Below are positions 1 to 8,420 of a DNA stretch of 50,007 nucleotides, piece by piece. The DNA lies in contig JAJYCJ010000012.1 of the NCBI GenBank assembly GCA_021778515.1, forward strand, positions 1-50,007. The letters are read 5' to 3'. A program made the translations under genes and the position numbers. Under the pieces are notes generated by a model. That model saw only the letters and a program-made list of their open reading frames with translations, was not told the DNA's origin and did no database searches. The stretch is from Acidobacteriota bacterium (GTDB lineage: Bacteria > Acidobacteriota > UBA4820 > DSQY01). Each line of letters opens with the position of its first letter. Position 1 is the first letter of the stretch.

Positions 1-54
1 CGGGATGGCTGGACGGCGCACCTCAGGGCCGTCATCTCCCCCGACCTTCTGTAA
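1..54 (+). CDS. 3' end of a gene entering from the left edge (uncertain)
   Basis: From the first base the frame reads RDGWTAHLRAVISPDLL and stops at TAA 52-54. The codons favour G/C at the third position, like genuine genes here. The stretch is too short to identify a family. It could equally be an intergenic chance frame. Confidence 0.4.
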   Translation, partial: RDGWTAHLRAVISPDLL

Positions 55-139
55 ATTCCGCTCCCCCCGAGTTCCTCGCCTTTCCCTGCTCCGCCGTCAC
101 TGAGCCGAACTCTGAATGGGCCGACCTGCCCCCGGCGTT

Positions 140-145
140 ATACTG
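140..145 (+). promoter_or_regulatory. -10 element upstream of the hydrolase
   Basis: TATACT lies 30 bases before the preferred GTG start at 176. No good -35 hexamer is visible. If this is a real -10 box, the ATG at 116 lies upstream of the transcript and cannot be the start. Confidence 0.4.
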
Positions 146-175
146 ACCAGGAGTCGGGACGGGGGAGGCCGCAGC

Positions 176-949
176 GTGCGTTCCCAGAAGATCCGGTTCG
201 AAGGCTCGAAGGGTCAGATGCTGACGGGACTGCTCGACGGCCCCGACGAGGGCAGCGCGCGCGCCTACGCCCTGTTCGCCCACTGCTTCACCTGCACCAA
301 GGACTACAAGTCCGTCTTCCACATCAACCGGACCCTGACGGAGAGGGGGTGGGGGGTGCTCCGCTTCGACTTCACGGGGCTGGGGGAGAGCGGCGGGGAC
401 TTCGCCGAGACGAACCTCGGCTCCAACGTGGAGGACTTCTGCCTGGCGGCCGAGTACCTGGAGAGAAACTGCGAGCCCGCGCGCCTGGTGATGGGCCACT
501 CGCTGGGCGGACAGGCGGCGCTGAGAGCCGCGCACCGCCTTCCCTCGGTGAGAGGGGTGGTGACGCTGGCCACGCCCAGCGAGCCGCTCGAACTCAGGCG
601 CCACTTCGAGGGCTCCCTGGAGGAGATCGAGCGGCGGGGGGAGGCGAGGGTGCTCGTGTCGGGGCGGCCCTTCACCCTCAAGCGCCAATTTTTCGAGGAT
701 CTGGACCGGCAGTCCCGGGGAGATGTCGTCGGCACGCTGCCCTGCGCCCTGCTGGTGCTCCACGCCCCGGCGGACGAGGTGGTCCCCTTCGCCAACGCCG
801 AGCGCCTCTTCGCGGCCGCGCCGCATCCCAAGGCCTTCATTCCCCTGGAGGGGGCCGACCACCTGCTCCTCCGGGAGGAGGATTCCCGGTACGCGGGCCG
901 CTGCATCGCCGCCTGGGCCTCCCGGTGGCTGCCGGGCGGAGCCGATTAG
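176..949 (+). CDS. alpha/beta hydrolase (OsmC-associated type)
   Basis: Serine hydrolase of the alpha/beta fold, 257 aa, probably cytoplasmic. The nucleophile elbow GHSLGG has Ser109; Asp200 (PADEVV) and His229 (GADHLL) complete the triad. The N-terminus (RSQKIRFEGSKG, then FAHCFTCTKD and LRFDFTGLGESGGDF) resembles hydrolases that are often fused or linked to an OsmC peroxidase domain. No OsmC domain is present here. GTG 176 is chosen because GGGGGAGG ends 7 bases upstream and a TATACT box lies between it and the ATG at 116. The natural substrate cannot be told from sequence. Confidence 0.88.
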   Translation: MRSQKIRFEGSKGQMLTGLLDGPDEGSARAYALFAHCFTCTKDYKSVFHINRTLTERGWGVLRFDFTGLGESGGDFAETNLGSNVEDFCLAAEYLERNCEPARLVMGHSLGGQAALRAAHRLPSVRGVVTLATPSEPLELRRHFEGSLEEIERRGEARVLVSGRPFTLKRQFFEDLDRQSRGDVVGTLPCALLVLHAPADEVVPFANAERLFAAAPHPKAFIPLEGADHLLLREEDSRYAGRCIAAWASRWLPGGAD

Positions 950-1029
950 AGCGCACGGCCGGGGCGGAGCGGCGGTTTGCGCGGGAACGGATGGGGCCCT
1001 ATTCTTTAGCCTTGCGCAGGAGCGAGGCC

Positions 1030-1773
1030 ATGGAGAGCCTGATAGCCGAGGAGCTCAAGCTCCGCCACCAGCCGGTGGCCATCCTCTTCACCGACGAGAA
1101 GCCGGAGGGGGCGGCCCGGTTCAAGGAGCACCGCTGGGGCTGCGTCATGTCCATGCTCGCCGCCTCCGCCCGAGGCTTCACGGCCGTCTTCGACCGGAAC
1201 ACCACGGGTTGCATGGGCGGCCAGGTGGGCCTCTGCTTCGGCGACGGCTACCAGGGGCGGGACATGGCCCGCTTCCTCTCCTCGGGACCCAGAGAGGATG
1301 GCCGAGAGGGGCTCGGCTACCTGGAGAGCCCCGAGGTGGCGCGGGCCTACCTCAAGGGTCTTCCCTACACGGATATCTCGGAGAGCTACGTGGTGCTCAA
1401 GCCCCTGCGGAAGGTCGATCCCGAACGGGAGGAACCCCGGCTCGTGGTCCTTCTGCCCAACGCCGACCAGGCCAGCGCCCTGTGGGTCCTGGCCAACTAC
1501 GACCGCCCCAAGGGGGACGGCGTCATCGCCCCCTTCGCCTCGGGCTGCCAGTCCATCTGCCTCCTCCCTTACGCCGAGTCCAAGAAACGAAAGCCCCGTG
1601 CCGTGCTGGGCGGCATGGACATTTCGGCTCGCCCCCACCTGGATCCCGACCTGCTGACCTTCACCGTGCCCTGGCCGCTCTTCCTGGCCATGGAGGACCG
1701 GGTGACGGGCAGCTTCCTCGAACGGGAGACCTGGCAGAAGATCCGCGAGCGCATTCCCGGATCCGCCGGATAA
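1030..1773 (+). CDS. DUF169 family protein
   Basis: A 247-aa protein matching the DUF169 family in length and pattern, with the N-terminal 'LKLRHQPVAILFTDEKP' segment and conserved cysteines (WGCVMSML, TTGCMGG, GCQSICLLPY). The biochemical role of the family is not established; the conserved Cys could bind a metal or cofactor (inference). ATG 1030 is preceded by AGGAGCGAGG; the longer upstream frame overlaps the hydrolase and has no ribosome site. It follows the hydrolase by 80 bases and may be co-transcribed. Confidence 0.88.
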   Translation: MESLIAEELKLRHQPVAILFTDEKPEGAARFKEHRWGCVMSMLAASARGFTAVFDRNTTGCMGGQVGLCFGDGYQGRDMARFLSSGPREDGREGLGYLESPEVARAYLKGLPYTDISESYVVLKPLRKVDPEREEPRLVVLLPNADQASALWVLANYDRPKGDGVIAPFASGCQSICLLPYAESKKRKPRAVLGGMDISARPHLDPDLLTFTVPWPLFLAMEDRVTGSFLERETWQKIRERIPGSAG

Positions 1774-1810
1774 GACCGAGTCCCGCCCATCCTTTCCTTC
1801 GGAGAACCCC

Positions 1811-2461
1811 ATGAGCGAACGCGTGGCCGATGGCGGTCCGATCCTCTACATCGGAAGCAAGAGCTACTCCTCCTGGTCGCTGCGGCCCTGGCTGGCCCTC
1901 AAGCAGGCCGGGGCGGCCTTTTCGGAGAGGAAGATCGCCCTTCACCGGCCGGACACGGAGGAGCGGGTGAGGGCCGTCTCCCCTTCGGGCTACGTGCCCC
2001 TCTTCATGGAGGGCGATCTGTTGGTCTGGGACTCGCTCTCGATCTGTGAGTACCTGGCCGAGAGATTCCCCGCCGCGGGGCTCTGGCCGGCCGATCGCGC
2101 CGCCCGCGCCGTGGCCCGCTCCGTGAGCGCCGAGATGCACGCGGGATTTCCCGATCTCCGCAAGCATCTCTCCTTCAACTGCCGGACCCGCTTTCCCGGC
2201 TTCCAGGTGCCGCCCGAAGCACGGGAGGATGCGGACCGCGTCCTAACCCTCTGGACCGACCTCCGGGCCAGGTTCGGAAAGGAGGGGCCGTTCCTCTTCG
2301 GCTCCTTCAGCGTGGCGGATGCCATGTACGCCCCCGTCGTCCTCCGGTTCCAGACCTACGACGTGAAGCTGGACGGAGCCGCGGCGACCTACGCCGCGGC
2401 CGTGCTGGAGCTGCCCGCCATACGGCAGTGGATCGCCGAGGCGCGGCAGGAGACGGAGTAG
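1811..2461 (+). CDS. glutathione S-transferase family protein
   Basis: 216 aa. The N-terminal thioredoxin-like domain carries the 'SKSYSSWSLRPWLALK' catalytic region and 'SGYVPLFMEGDLLVWDSLSICEYLAERFP', a typical GST glutathione-site segment with cis-Pro and the acidic-Ser pair. The helical C-terminal domain has 'FLFGSFSVADAMYAPVVLRF', the GST N-capping motif region. Such proteins conjugate glutathione or reduce disulfides; the substrate is unknown. GGAGA sits 5 bases before ATG. The stop lies 4 bases from the convergent downstream gene. Confidence 0.9.
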   Translation: MSERVADGGPILYIGSKSYSSWSLRPWLALKQAGAAFSERKIALHRPDTEERVRAVSPSGYVPLFMEGDLLVWDSLSICEYLAERFPAAGLWPADRAARAVARSVSAEMHAGFPDLRKHLSFNCRTRFPGFQVPPEAREDADRVLTLWTDLRARFGKEGPFLFGSFSVADAMYAPVVLRFQTYDVKLDGAAATYAAAVLELPAIRQWIAEARQETE

Positions 2462-2465
2462 GAGC

Positions 2466-3161
2466 CTAGGCCCAGCCCTCTTCGGCGAGGGCGTCGTGGA
2501 GCTCGTCGGGGTGGTGCCGGCAGTGGAACTCCACCCGGCTGGATTCAGCGTGGGCCTTGCTGTACGGCCAGCCCGAGGCCATCCGGTTGCGCTCGTGGAG
2601 CTCGTGGAGGAGGACGAAGGGGCGCTCCGCCTCCTCGATGGCGTCGTCGATCCAGACCTCGTTCTGGGGCACGAACTCGTAGACGTAGTCGTGGCCGCCC
2701 TCGGTGTAGTCGATGTCGAAGGCGCTGCGCACCAGCCTTCCGTTGACGATCCAGACCGAGACGCCGTTTTCGAGGCGCTTCCAGAGTCGCTCGTGGACCT
2801 CTTTCCCCTCGGGGAGCTGCTTCCCGGCGTGGGTCAGCTTGCGCACGTCGCCGGCCCTCCGGCGCTCCGTGCGTTCCGCCTGGTCGGCCAGCACGATGGC
2901 CTTTTCGTAGGGCATGCCCCCGGCCATCAACCGGTGCTCCACGAGGAGGTGGTCGATGAAGAAGCGCCGCTCGTCGTGCTCGGCCTCGCGGTCGATCCAG
3001 AACTCCTTCTCGGGGATGTAGGGAAAGCGGTAGTGCTGGCCGAAGTTCGTGAATTCCTCGTCCAGGTGGCCCCGGATGTAGGGGCCGTCCACGATCCACA
3101 CCTGGATGTCGCCTCGGGTCTCGTCCCTTTCCAGGTAGGGCGGCTTCAAAGCCTCGCTCAT
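2466..3161 (-). CDS. protein of unknown function with an internal duplication
   Basis: 231 aa made of two homologous halves: residues about 18-100 (IQVWIVDGPYIRG ... EFWID ... FIDHLLVEHRLMAGGMPYEKA) and about 133-215 (VSVWIVNGRLVRS ... EVWID ... VLLHELHERNRMASGWPYSKAH). Each half ends in a helix with an H-E or E-H pair followed by M-x-x-G-x-x-Y-x-K-A. Single-unit relatives seem familiar from phage and plasmid proteins, but I assign no function. The strong site GAGGAGGTG precedes ATG 3161. A metal-binding role for the His/Glu pairs is only a guess. Confidence 0.8.
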   Translation of the reverse strand: MSEALKPPYLERDETRGDIQVWIVDGPYIRGHLDEEFTNFGQHYRFPYIPEKEFWIDREAEHDERRFFIDHLLVEHRLMAGGMPYEKAIVLADQAERTERRRAGDVRKLTHAGKQLPEGKEVHERLWKRLENGVSVWIVNGRLVRSAFDIDYTEGGHDYVYEFVPQNEVWIDDAIEEAERPFVLLHELHERNRMASGWPYSKAHAESSRVEFHCRHHPDELHDALAEEGWA

Positions 3162-3262
3162 GGTCACCTCCTCGGGCCTGCGCGGCCACTTCGGGCCGGC
3201 CGGGCCGTCGCGCCACCAGCATACCAGAGGTCCCCGGAGGCTGTCCTCGGGGTGCGGGGCAC

Positions 3263-3931
3263 TCACTCCAGCGGCAGGACGCACTGGATGGAGTCGTGCC
3301 TCGCCGCATTGACGAAGGAGGAGACGGGATGGGCCCGCATCCCTTCCGAGGGACAGGGCTTGAGCAGGGCGAGCAGGGCCTGGCGGTCCCCGTTGTGCGG
3401 ATCGAGCCAGGCTCCATAAGATTCGGGCGGCAATATGACGGGCATCCGGTGGTGGATGGGCCGCATGAAGGCGTTGGCCTCCACGGTCAGAATGGCACAG
3501 CTCAAGACGGGCTCGCCCCCCGGAGGAGTCCAGTGCTCCCATAGGCCGGCGAAGGCAAAGACGGGGACTCCATCGAGGGAGATGAAGTAGGGCGTCTTTC
3601 TTGTCCCCTCGGCCTTCCACTCGTAGAACCCGTCGGCTAGGATCAGGCAGCGCCGGCGCAGAAAGGCCTGTCGGAAGGCCGGCTTCTCGGCCACCGTCTC
3701 GGCCCTGGCGTTGATCAGCCGCTCTCCGATGGAGGGATCCTTGGCCCAGTGCGGGATGAGGCCCCACCGGAAGGCATCGAGCCGACGCCCCTCCCCCTCG
3801 TCCACGACCACGGGGACCACCCGGCCGGGTGCCACGTTGAAGCTGGGGGCCGTCTCCCTCGCCGTCTCCGCGATTCCGAAGGCCGCGGCAAGATCGGGCG
3901 ACGGAAGTCGAACGGTAAACCTCCCGCACAT
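3263..3931 (-). CDS. yedK: SRAP domain protein (YedK/HMCES-like abasic-site protein)
   Basis: 222 aa, normal length. YedK/HMCES proteins form a thiazolidine crosslink with abasic sites in single-stranded DNA and shield them during replication. The catalytic set is visible: Cys2 (exposed after Met removal), Asn32 (FNVAPG), Asn74 (INARAET), Glu104 (DGFYEW) and His160 (PIHHRMP). This leaves little doubt about family or activity. GGAGGAGG lies just before ATG 3931. It diverges from the small lipoprotein gene at 4065 and precedes the duplicated-domain gene with a 101-bp gap. Confidence 0.95.
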   Translation of the reverse strand: MCGRFTVRLPSPDLAAAFGIAETARETAPSFNVAPGRVVPVVVDEGEGRRLDAFRWGLIPHWAKDPSIGERLINARAETVAEKPAFRQAFLRRRCLILADGFYEWKAEGTRKTPYFISLDGVPVFAFAGLWEHWTPPGGEPVLSCAILTVEANAFMRPIHHRMPVILPPESYGAWLDPHNGDRQALLALLKPCPSEGMRAHPVSSFVNAARHDSIQCVLPLE

Positions 3932-4064
3932 GAAATCCTCCTCCGGGTGAAAGTATAGGGAAGTTTTTCCCGGTCCGCCCGGAGTCCTCCCCGCCGTTCT
4001 TCGGGGGAATGAAAGGCGTGGTCCGGTCTGTTTCTTGCAAGGGAGGGTACCAGGAGGATTGACT

Positions 4065-4295
4065 ATGCGCCGGAACGTCATCACCGCATTCACCCTCGCC
4101 TTGGCCCTGGGCGCCCTCGCCGGCTGCGCCGAACACCATGGCCCCATGGAGCGGGCCGGCCAGGCCGTCGACCACGCGGCCAACAAGACGGCCGACGCCG
4201 TCGGCACGGCCCTGGAGAAGACCGGCTCGGCCATCGAGCGCGGCGGGCAAAAGATCCAGCAGAAGGTGGACCAGAAGGCCGGCGGGAACGGGTAG
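4065..4295 (+). CDS. small lipoprotein, helix-rich
   Basis: 76 aa. A signal peptide (MRRNVITAFTLALALGALAGC) ends in a lipobox LAGC, so Cys21 should be lipidated and the protein anchored in a membrane. The mature part (HAANKTADAVGTALEKTGSAIERGGQKIQQKVDQK) is an Ala/Lys/Gln-rich amphipathic helix with about an 11-residue rhythm, like LEA- or entericidin-type stress proteins (inference). AGGAGG lies 6 bases before ATG 4065. Confidence 0.8.
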   Translation: MRRNVITAFTLALALGALAGCAEHHGPMERAGQAVDHAANKTADAVGTALEKTGSAIERGGQKIQQKVDQKAGGNG

Positions 4296-4444
4296 CGAAG
4301 GGGCCGACCCGCCGACGGGGTCCACCGGGGCGCCGGTTCGCCCTCCTACGCCTCGCTCCGGAAGGCAGGCCCCCCAAGGGAGGGCTGGATGATTTTGGAC
4401 GGCCGCGGTGGCGATATACTGTCCCCGAATCTGAGGGGGGCGAC

Positions 4445-5914
4445 ATGAACCCGTTGGAAGAGAGCCTGCGCGAACTCGTCGGCAAGGTGGTGGAGAACGA
4501 CCTCTGGCGGCAGCGGCGGTGCTTCAACCTGATCCCGTCGGAGAACACGCCGTCGCTCCTGGTGAAGCTGTGCGAGATCAGCGATCCCGCCGGCCGCTAC
4601 GCCGAGCACAAGACGGCCCTCAAGCGGGAGCTGGAGTCCCTCCAGGGATCGGGCGCCCTCAAGGGGGACCAGGTCTACTACTACCAGGGAACCGACTTCA
4701 TCTACGAGGTGGAGGAGCGCCTCAAGCGGGAATTCGCGGCCTACATCGGCGGCAGCGAGGTGGAGACGAGGCCCGTCAGCGGCCAGATGGCCAACGAGAT
4801 CGTCTTCAAGGGGCTGGTGAAGTTCCTGGCCGGCGGCCCCGAGGGTTTTCAGCCGCTGGGCCCCACGGGCCGGCTCTCCTGTGTGATGAACAACGACCTG
4901 AACGCGGGCGGCCACCTCTCGGCGCAGCCCTTCGGCGCCCTCTTCAACTTCGTCGAGGGGGAGGTGGTGCACTTCCCCGTGGAAGCCCACAACTCCTACC
5001 GGATCGACGTGCCCCGCATGCTGGAGCTGGTGGAGCGGCACCGTCCGGCGCTGGTGGTCTTCGGCAAGAGCCTCTTCCTCCACCCGGAGCCCGTGCGGGC
5101 CCTGCGGGAGCACCTCGACGCGGCCTCCGGGCCCCGGCCGGTGGTCATGTACGACGGAGCCCACGTCCTGGGCCTTCTCGGTCCCCGCTTCCAGGACCCG
5201 ATGGCGGAGGGCGCCGACATCGTCACCGGCTCGACCCACAAGACCTTCTTCGGCCCCCAGCGGGGGATCATCGCCTCGAACCTGGCCAAGGGGACGCCGG
5301 CGCGCAAGCTCTGGACGGAGATCGTCGGCCGGGCCTTCCCGGGCTCCACGAGCAACCACCACCTGGGCACCCAGCTCGCCATGCTGGCGGCCGCCCTGGA
5401 GATGAACCACTTTCGAGACGCCTACCAGAGCCAGGTGCTGGCCAACGCCAGGGCCTTCGCCCGGTTCTGCGCCGACGCCGGCATCCCGGTGGAGGGCGGC
5501 GAGGCGGAGGGCTTCACCCGCACCCACCAGGTGGTGCTGCGGGTGGCCCCCTTCGGCGACGCGAAGGAGATCGCGAGCACCCTGGAGCGGAACAACCTCA
5601 TCGTGAATTTCCAGGCCCTGCCCGACGACGAGACCTTCTACCACCCCAGCGGCCTGAGGCTGGGCGTCCAGGAGATGACCCGGTTCGGCATGGTGGAGGC
5701 GGACTTCGAGCCCCTGGCGCGCCTGATCGCCGACGTGATCGTGCGCCGGAGACCGGTGGGCGCAGAGGTGGCGGAGTACCGCGCGCGCTTCAGCTCCATG
5801 CGCTTCTGCCTGACGCCTGAGGAGACCCTCCGCCTTGCCCCCGCGCTTCTGGAGAGCCTTTTCCCGGGAGCGTCTTACGCCGAAGCCTTCGTGCGAGCGC
5901 TGCAGCGCGCGTAA
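4445..5914 (+). CDS. SHMT-like PLP enzyme, divergent
   Basis: 489 aa, fold-type I PLP enzyme of the serine/glycine hydroxymethyltransferase group, which moves one-carbon units between serine and tetrahydrofolate. It keeps the 'NLIPSEN' N-terminal motif, 'PVSGQMANEI' and the Schiff-base lysine in GSTHKTFFGPQRG (Lys266). It is longer than bacterial GlyA (about 420 aa) and departs from it in 'GRYAEHKTALKRE' and the C-terminal third. It may act on another amino acid or aldehyde rather than being housekeeping GlyA. A TATACT box lies at 4415-4420 and AGGGGGG just before the ATG. Confidence 0.85.
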   Translation: MNPLEESLRELVGKVVENDLWRQRRCFNLIPSENTPSLLVKLCEISDPAGRYAEHKTALKRELESLQGSGALKGDQVYYYQGTDFIYEVEERLKREFAAYIGGSEVETRPVSGQMANEIVFKGLVKFLAGGPEGFQPLGPTGRLSCVMNNDLNAGGHLSAQPFGALFNFVEGEVVHFPVEAHNSYRIDVPRMLELVERHRPALVVFGKSLFLHPEPVRALREHLDAASGPRPVVMYDGAHVLGLLGPRFQDPMAEGADIVTGSTHKTFFGPQRGIIASNLAKGTPARKLWTEIVGRAFPGSTSNHHLGTQLAMLAAALEMNHFRDAYQSQVLANARAFARFCADAGIPVEGGEAEGFTRTHQVVLRVAPFGDAKEIASTLERNNLIVNFQALPDDETFYHPSGLRLGVQEMTRFGMVEADFEPLARLIADVIVRRRPVGAEVAEYRARFSSMRFCLTPEETLRLAPALLESLFPGASYAEAFVRALQRA

Positions 5915-5998
5915 GGGACCGTTTGCGCCGGGGGGCGCCGGGCCCTAAATTGAGGGAAGGCACCCTTATCCGATGACTCGCGTGCCGGGAGGTGCATC

Positions 5999-6181
5999 AT
6001 GCCCGGAAAGAAGCACGGGAAGACCATCCAGCACAGAAGCTACCGTGGACCATGGCCGGAGGAGCATACCGCCGTGCCGGGGCAGCCTTCGCGCGTGGGC
6101 CGGGAGCGGACCCAGAGCCGCACGGAGACCCCGAGCCAGCCGCCGCAGGTCCACAAGATTCCACCGCCGGCCCCCAAATAG
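5999..6181 (+). CDS. small basic proline-rich protein
   Basis: 60 aa, rich in Lys, Arg, Gln and Pro (MPGKKHGKTIQHRSYRG... ending QVHKIPPPAPK), without a signal peptide, probably disordered. GGGAGGTG lies 6 bases before the ATG and a strong hairpin follows the stop, so it looks like a self-contained transcription unit. No family recognised; DNA or RNA binding is only suggested by its charge. Confidence 0.6.
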   Translation: MPGKKHGKTIQHRSYRGPWPEEHTAVPGQPSRVGRERTQSRTETPSQPPQVHKIPPPAPK

Positions 6182-6204
6182 GGTGATTCCGGCGAGCGAT
6201 CCCT

Positions 6205-6234
6205 GGGCGGCCGTCCGATTGGGGACGGCCGCCC
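6205..6234 (+). terminator. hairpin terminator after the small basic gene
   Basis: A 12-bp perfect stem (6205-6216 with 6223-6234, GGGCGGCCGTCC) with a 6-base loop starts 23 bases past the stop. It is followed only by CATTT, so the U-tract is weak. Confidence 0.6.
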
Positions 6235-6304
6235 CATTTGGGAACGGGCTCCTCCCGTCCCGCGGGCGCCGGCCGGGACGAGGGGGCCGGAAGGTGAGGT
6301 GGGC

Positions 6305-6658
6305 ATGGGTCTTCACGGCGTCTGCCACGTGGAATGGTCCTGCACCGATCTCGAGCGGACCAAGGCCTTCCTCTGGGGGCTCTTCGGGTGGGAGTTCGAG
6401 CCCTTTGGGGATGACTACCTCCTCTTCAGCGCACCCGAGGGCCCGGATGTGGGCATCCAGCGGGTGGCCGAAGTGGGGCCGGGGGATTCCCCGACCATCT
6501 ACGTCGAAGTCTCCTCCGTCGCCACCAGCAGCGAGCAAGCCGAGGAGCTGGGCGGGGCAGTGGTGACGCCTAAGGCCGAGATCCCCGGCGTCGGGTGGTT
6601 TTCGCGCGTCAAAGACCCGGACGGAAACGTGATCGGCCTGTTTGAACCCCACCGGTGA
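6305..6658 (+). CDS. VOC (glyoxalase/bleomycin-resistance fold) protein
   Basis: 117 aa, a single vicinal-oxygen-chelate unit pair: 'HGVCHVEWSCTDLERTKAFLWGLFGWEFE' at the start and 'VKDPDGNVIGLFEP' at the end, the classic metal-ligand positions (His at the start, Glu in the last strand). The reaction cannot be assigned. ATG 6305 is preferred over GTG 6299 because AAGGTGAGG would overlap the latter. The next gene begins 12 bases downstream, so the two are probably co-transcribed. Confidence 0.85.
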   Translation: MGLHGVCHVEWSCTDLERTKAFLWGLFGWEFEPFGDDYLLFSAPEGPDVGIQRVAEVGPGDSPTIYVEVSSVATSSEQAEELGGAVVTPKAEIPGVGWFSRVKDPDGNVIGLFEPHR

Positions 6659-6670
6659 TCGAGTGGTAGA

Positions 6671-7819
6671 GTGATCGTCCCCGAGAGTCCTCCCTTGCGA
6701 ATTCAGGGCCTTCGAACTCCCGCCGCCCTCGTGGACCTGCGCCGGCTGGAAGCGAACGCGACGCGCATGGCTCGGAAGGCATCCCGCCTCGGGGTGGCCC
6801 TGCGCCCCCACGTGAAGACGCACAAGTGCGTGGAGATCGGGCTCATCCAGTCGGGCGGCAGCCCAGGCCCCATCACCGTCTCCACGCTGGCGGAGGCGAG
6901 GGGCTTCGCCCACGCCGGCTTCCGGGACATCACCTACGCCGTGCCGCTTCCCCTCCCTTTCCTGCCCGACGCAGCGGAGCTGGGGCGCCGCATCCGGCTC
7001 AACCTTCTCCTGGACGACGAGGCCACCCTCGGCTCCCTGGAGGCCTTCGCCGAGGCGCAGCGGATGCGGTTCCGGGCCTTCCTCAAGGTCGACTGCGGCT
7101 ATCACCGAGCCGGCGTGGACCCGCAGTCCGATGGCGCCCTCGCCCTCGCCCGGCGCCTTCAGGCCTCACCGGGCGTGGAGTTTCTGGGCATCCTCACGCA
7201 CGCCGGCCAGAGCTACGCATGCCGGTCCCCGGAGGGGGCCAGGGCGGTGGCCGAGCAGGAGCGCGCCGTCATGGACCTGTTCGCGCGGCAGCTTCGCGAA
7301 TCGGGCGTCCGTGTTGAGTCGGTGAGCGTGGGTTCGACGCCCACCTGCTGCGCGGCGGAGGGGTGGGCGGGTGTCACGGAAATCAGGCCGGGCAACTACG
7401 TCTTCTTCGATGCGTTCCAGGCGGCCATCGGGAGCTGCGAGGCCGAGGACGCCCTGGCCTTCTCGGTCCTGGCCACCGTGATCGGACACTACCCCGGCCG
7501 CAACGAGCTGCTCCTCAACGCCGGGGCGCTCGCCCTCTCCAAGGACCCGGGTCCCGTCCACGTGGACCCGGACTGCGGGTTCGGCGGGCTGTACACGGCG
7601 GAAGGGCTCCCCCTGCCGCACCTTCGGCTGTCGTCCCTCTCCCAGGAACACGGGCTGATCCGGGGCCTGGCGCCCATCGACTACGCGAGCCTGCCCGTGG
7701 GGAGCTGCCTTCGCGTCGTGCCCACCCACTCGTGTCTGGCGGCGGCCTGCTTCGATCGGTATTGGGTGTTGGTGGATGGGGCCGTTTCCGAGGAATGGCG
7801 CAGGATCGGCGGTTGGTAG
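6671..7819 (+). CDS. D-serine dehydratase / D-threonine aldolase-like PLP enzyme
   Basis: 382 aa, fold-type III (alanine-racemase barrel plus beta domain). Lys49 in 'RPHVKTHK' is the likely Schiff-base lysine. The C-terminal 'VVPTHSCLAAACFDRYWVLVDG' contains the His-x-Cys zinc site of the DSD1/D-threonine-aldolase group. Members deaminate D-serine or cleave D-3-hydroxy amino acids; which applies is not visible. GTG start. The N-terminal 'RIQGLRTPAALVDLRRLEAN' is typical. Confidence 0.9.
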   Translation: MIVPESPPLRIQGLRTPAALVDLRRLEANATRMARKASRLGVALRPHVKTHKCVEIGLIQSGGSPGPITVSTLAEARGFAHAGFRDITYAVPLPLPFLPDAAELGRRIRLNLLLDDEATLGSLEAFAEAQRMRFRAFLKVDCGYHRAGVDPQSDGALALARRLQASPGVEFLGILTHAGQSYACRSPEGARAVAEQERAVMDLFARQLRESGVRVESVSVGSTPTCCAAEGWAGVTEIRPGNYVFFDAFQAAIGSCEAEDALAFSVLATVIGHYPGRNELLLNAGALALSKDPGPVHVDPDCGFGGLYTAEGLPLPHLRLSSLSQEHGLIRGLAPIDYASLPVGSCLRVVPTHSCLAAACFDRYWVLVDGAVSEEWRRIGGW

Positions 7820-7864
7820 AAGAGCCGGCTGGCCCGTGCGCCGGGCCCTTGGCCGTGGACGACC

Positions 7865-8314
7865 TCAGGATTCCGGCGTATCTCCTGGCTCTTTCCTGAG
7901 ATCGGACGGGTCGATGCCCACCAGGATCGGCGAGTCCGAATCGGCCCTGGCCGTCTCGCCGGAGCCCAGGCCCGCACCGACCGGCTGCAAGACCCGGGCG
8001 GAGAGCCGCTCCTCCTCCTCCCCCGAGAGGTCGCGGAACTGCAGCCCGGCCCGGTAGACCACCACGCGCTCCAGCCGGTCGTTGGTCCCGTACCCCCAGA
8101 CGCAACACCGCTTCACGGTGGCCTGGAGCAGCAGTTCGTCCCCGTTTTCCAGGACCCTGAGGTCACACTTCGTCTTGGGCGGCAGGGGCTGGGTGATCTC
8201 CAGCAGAGCCCCGCGGGGAGAGATGTCCACCACCCGGGCGGGAATATAGGCCTTCACCTTGGCCCGGATGGGCTTCTCGGGCTTGATGCGCAATGCCGCC
8301 CTACGCTCTGGCAT
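7865..8314 (-). CDS. PilZ domain protein
   Basis: 149 aa. PilZ domains bind cyclic di-GMP through RxxxR and D/NxSxxG motifs: here Arg5-Arg9 (RRAALR) and Asp30-Ile-Ser32-x-x-Gly35 (VVDISPRGALLE), both intact. A single PilZ domain is followed by an acidic C-terminal tail of about 40 residues. It is probably a cytoplasmic c-di-GMP effector; the partner is unknown. It converges with the preceding gene (45-bp gap). Confidence 0.88.
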   Translation of the reverse strand: MPERRAALRIKPEKPIRAKVKAYIPARVVDISPRGALLEITQPLPPKTKCDLRVLENGDELLLQATVKRCCVWGYGTNDRLERVVVYRAGLQFRDLSGEEEERLSARVLQPVGAGLGSGETARADSDSPILVGIDPSDLRKEPGDTPES

Positions 8315-8420
8315 GACCGGCTCCGATGAAAAACTGACTTACAGAACAACCATAGGTTCCTCGCGCTTCCATGTCAAAGGGGGAGGAGCCGAATCCGCCC
8401 CTCCCCCTCGCTCCATCGCA

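Noticed and set aside
116-175. ATG 116 as start of the hydrolase
   Set aside because: A TATACT box lies between it and the GTG at 176, which has a proper ribosome site; family proteins begin with RSQK.
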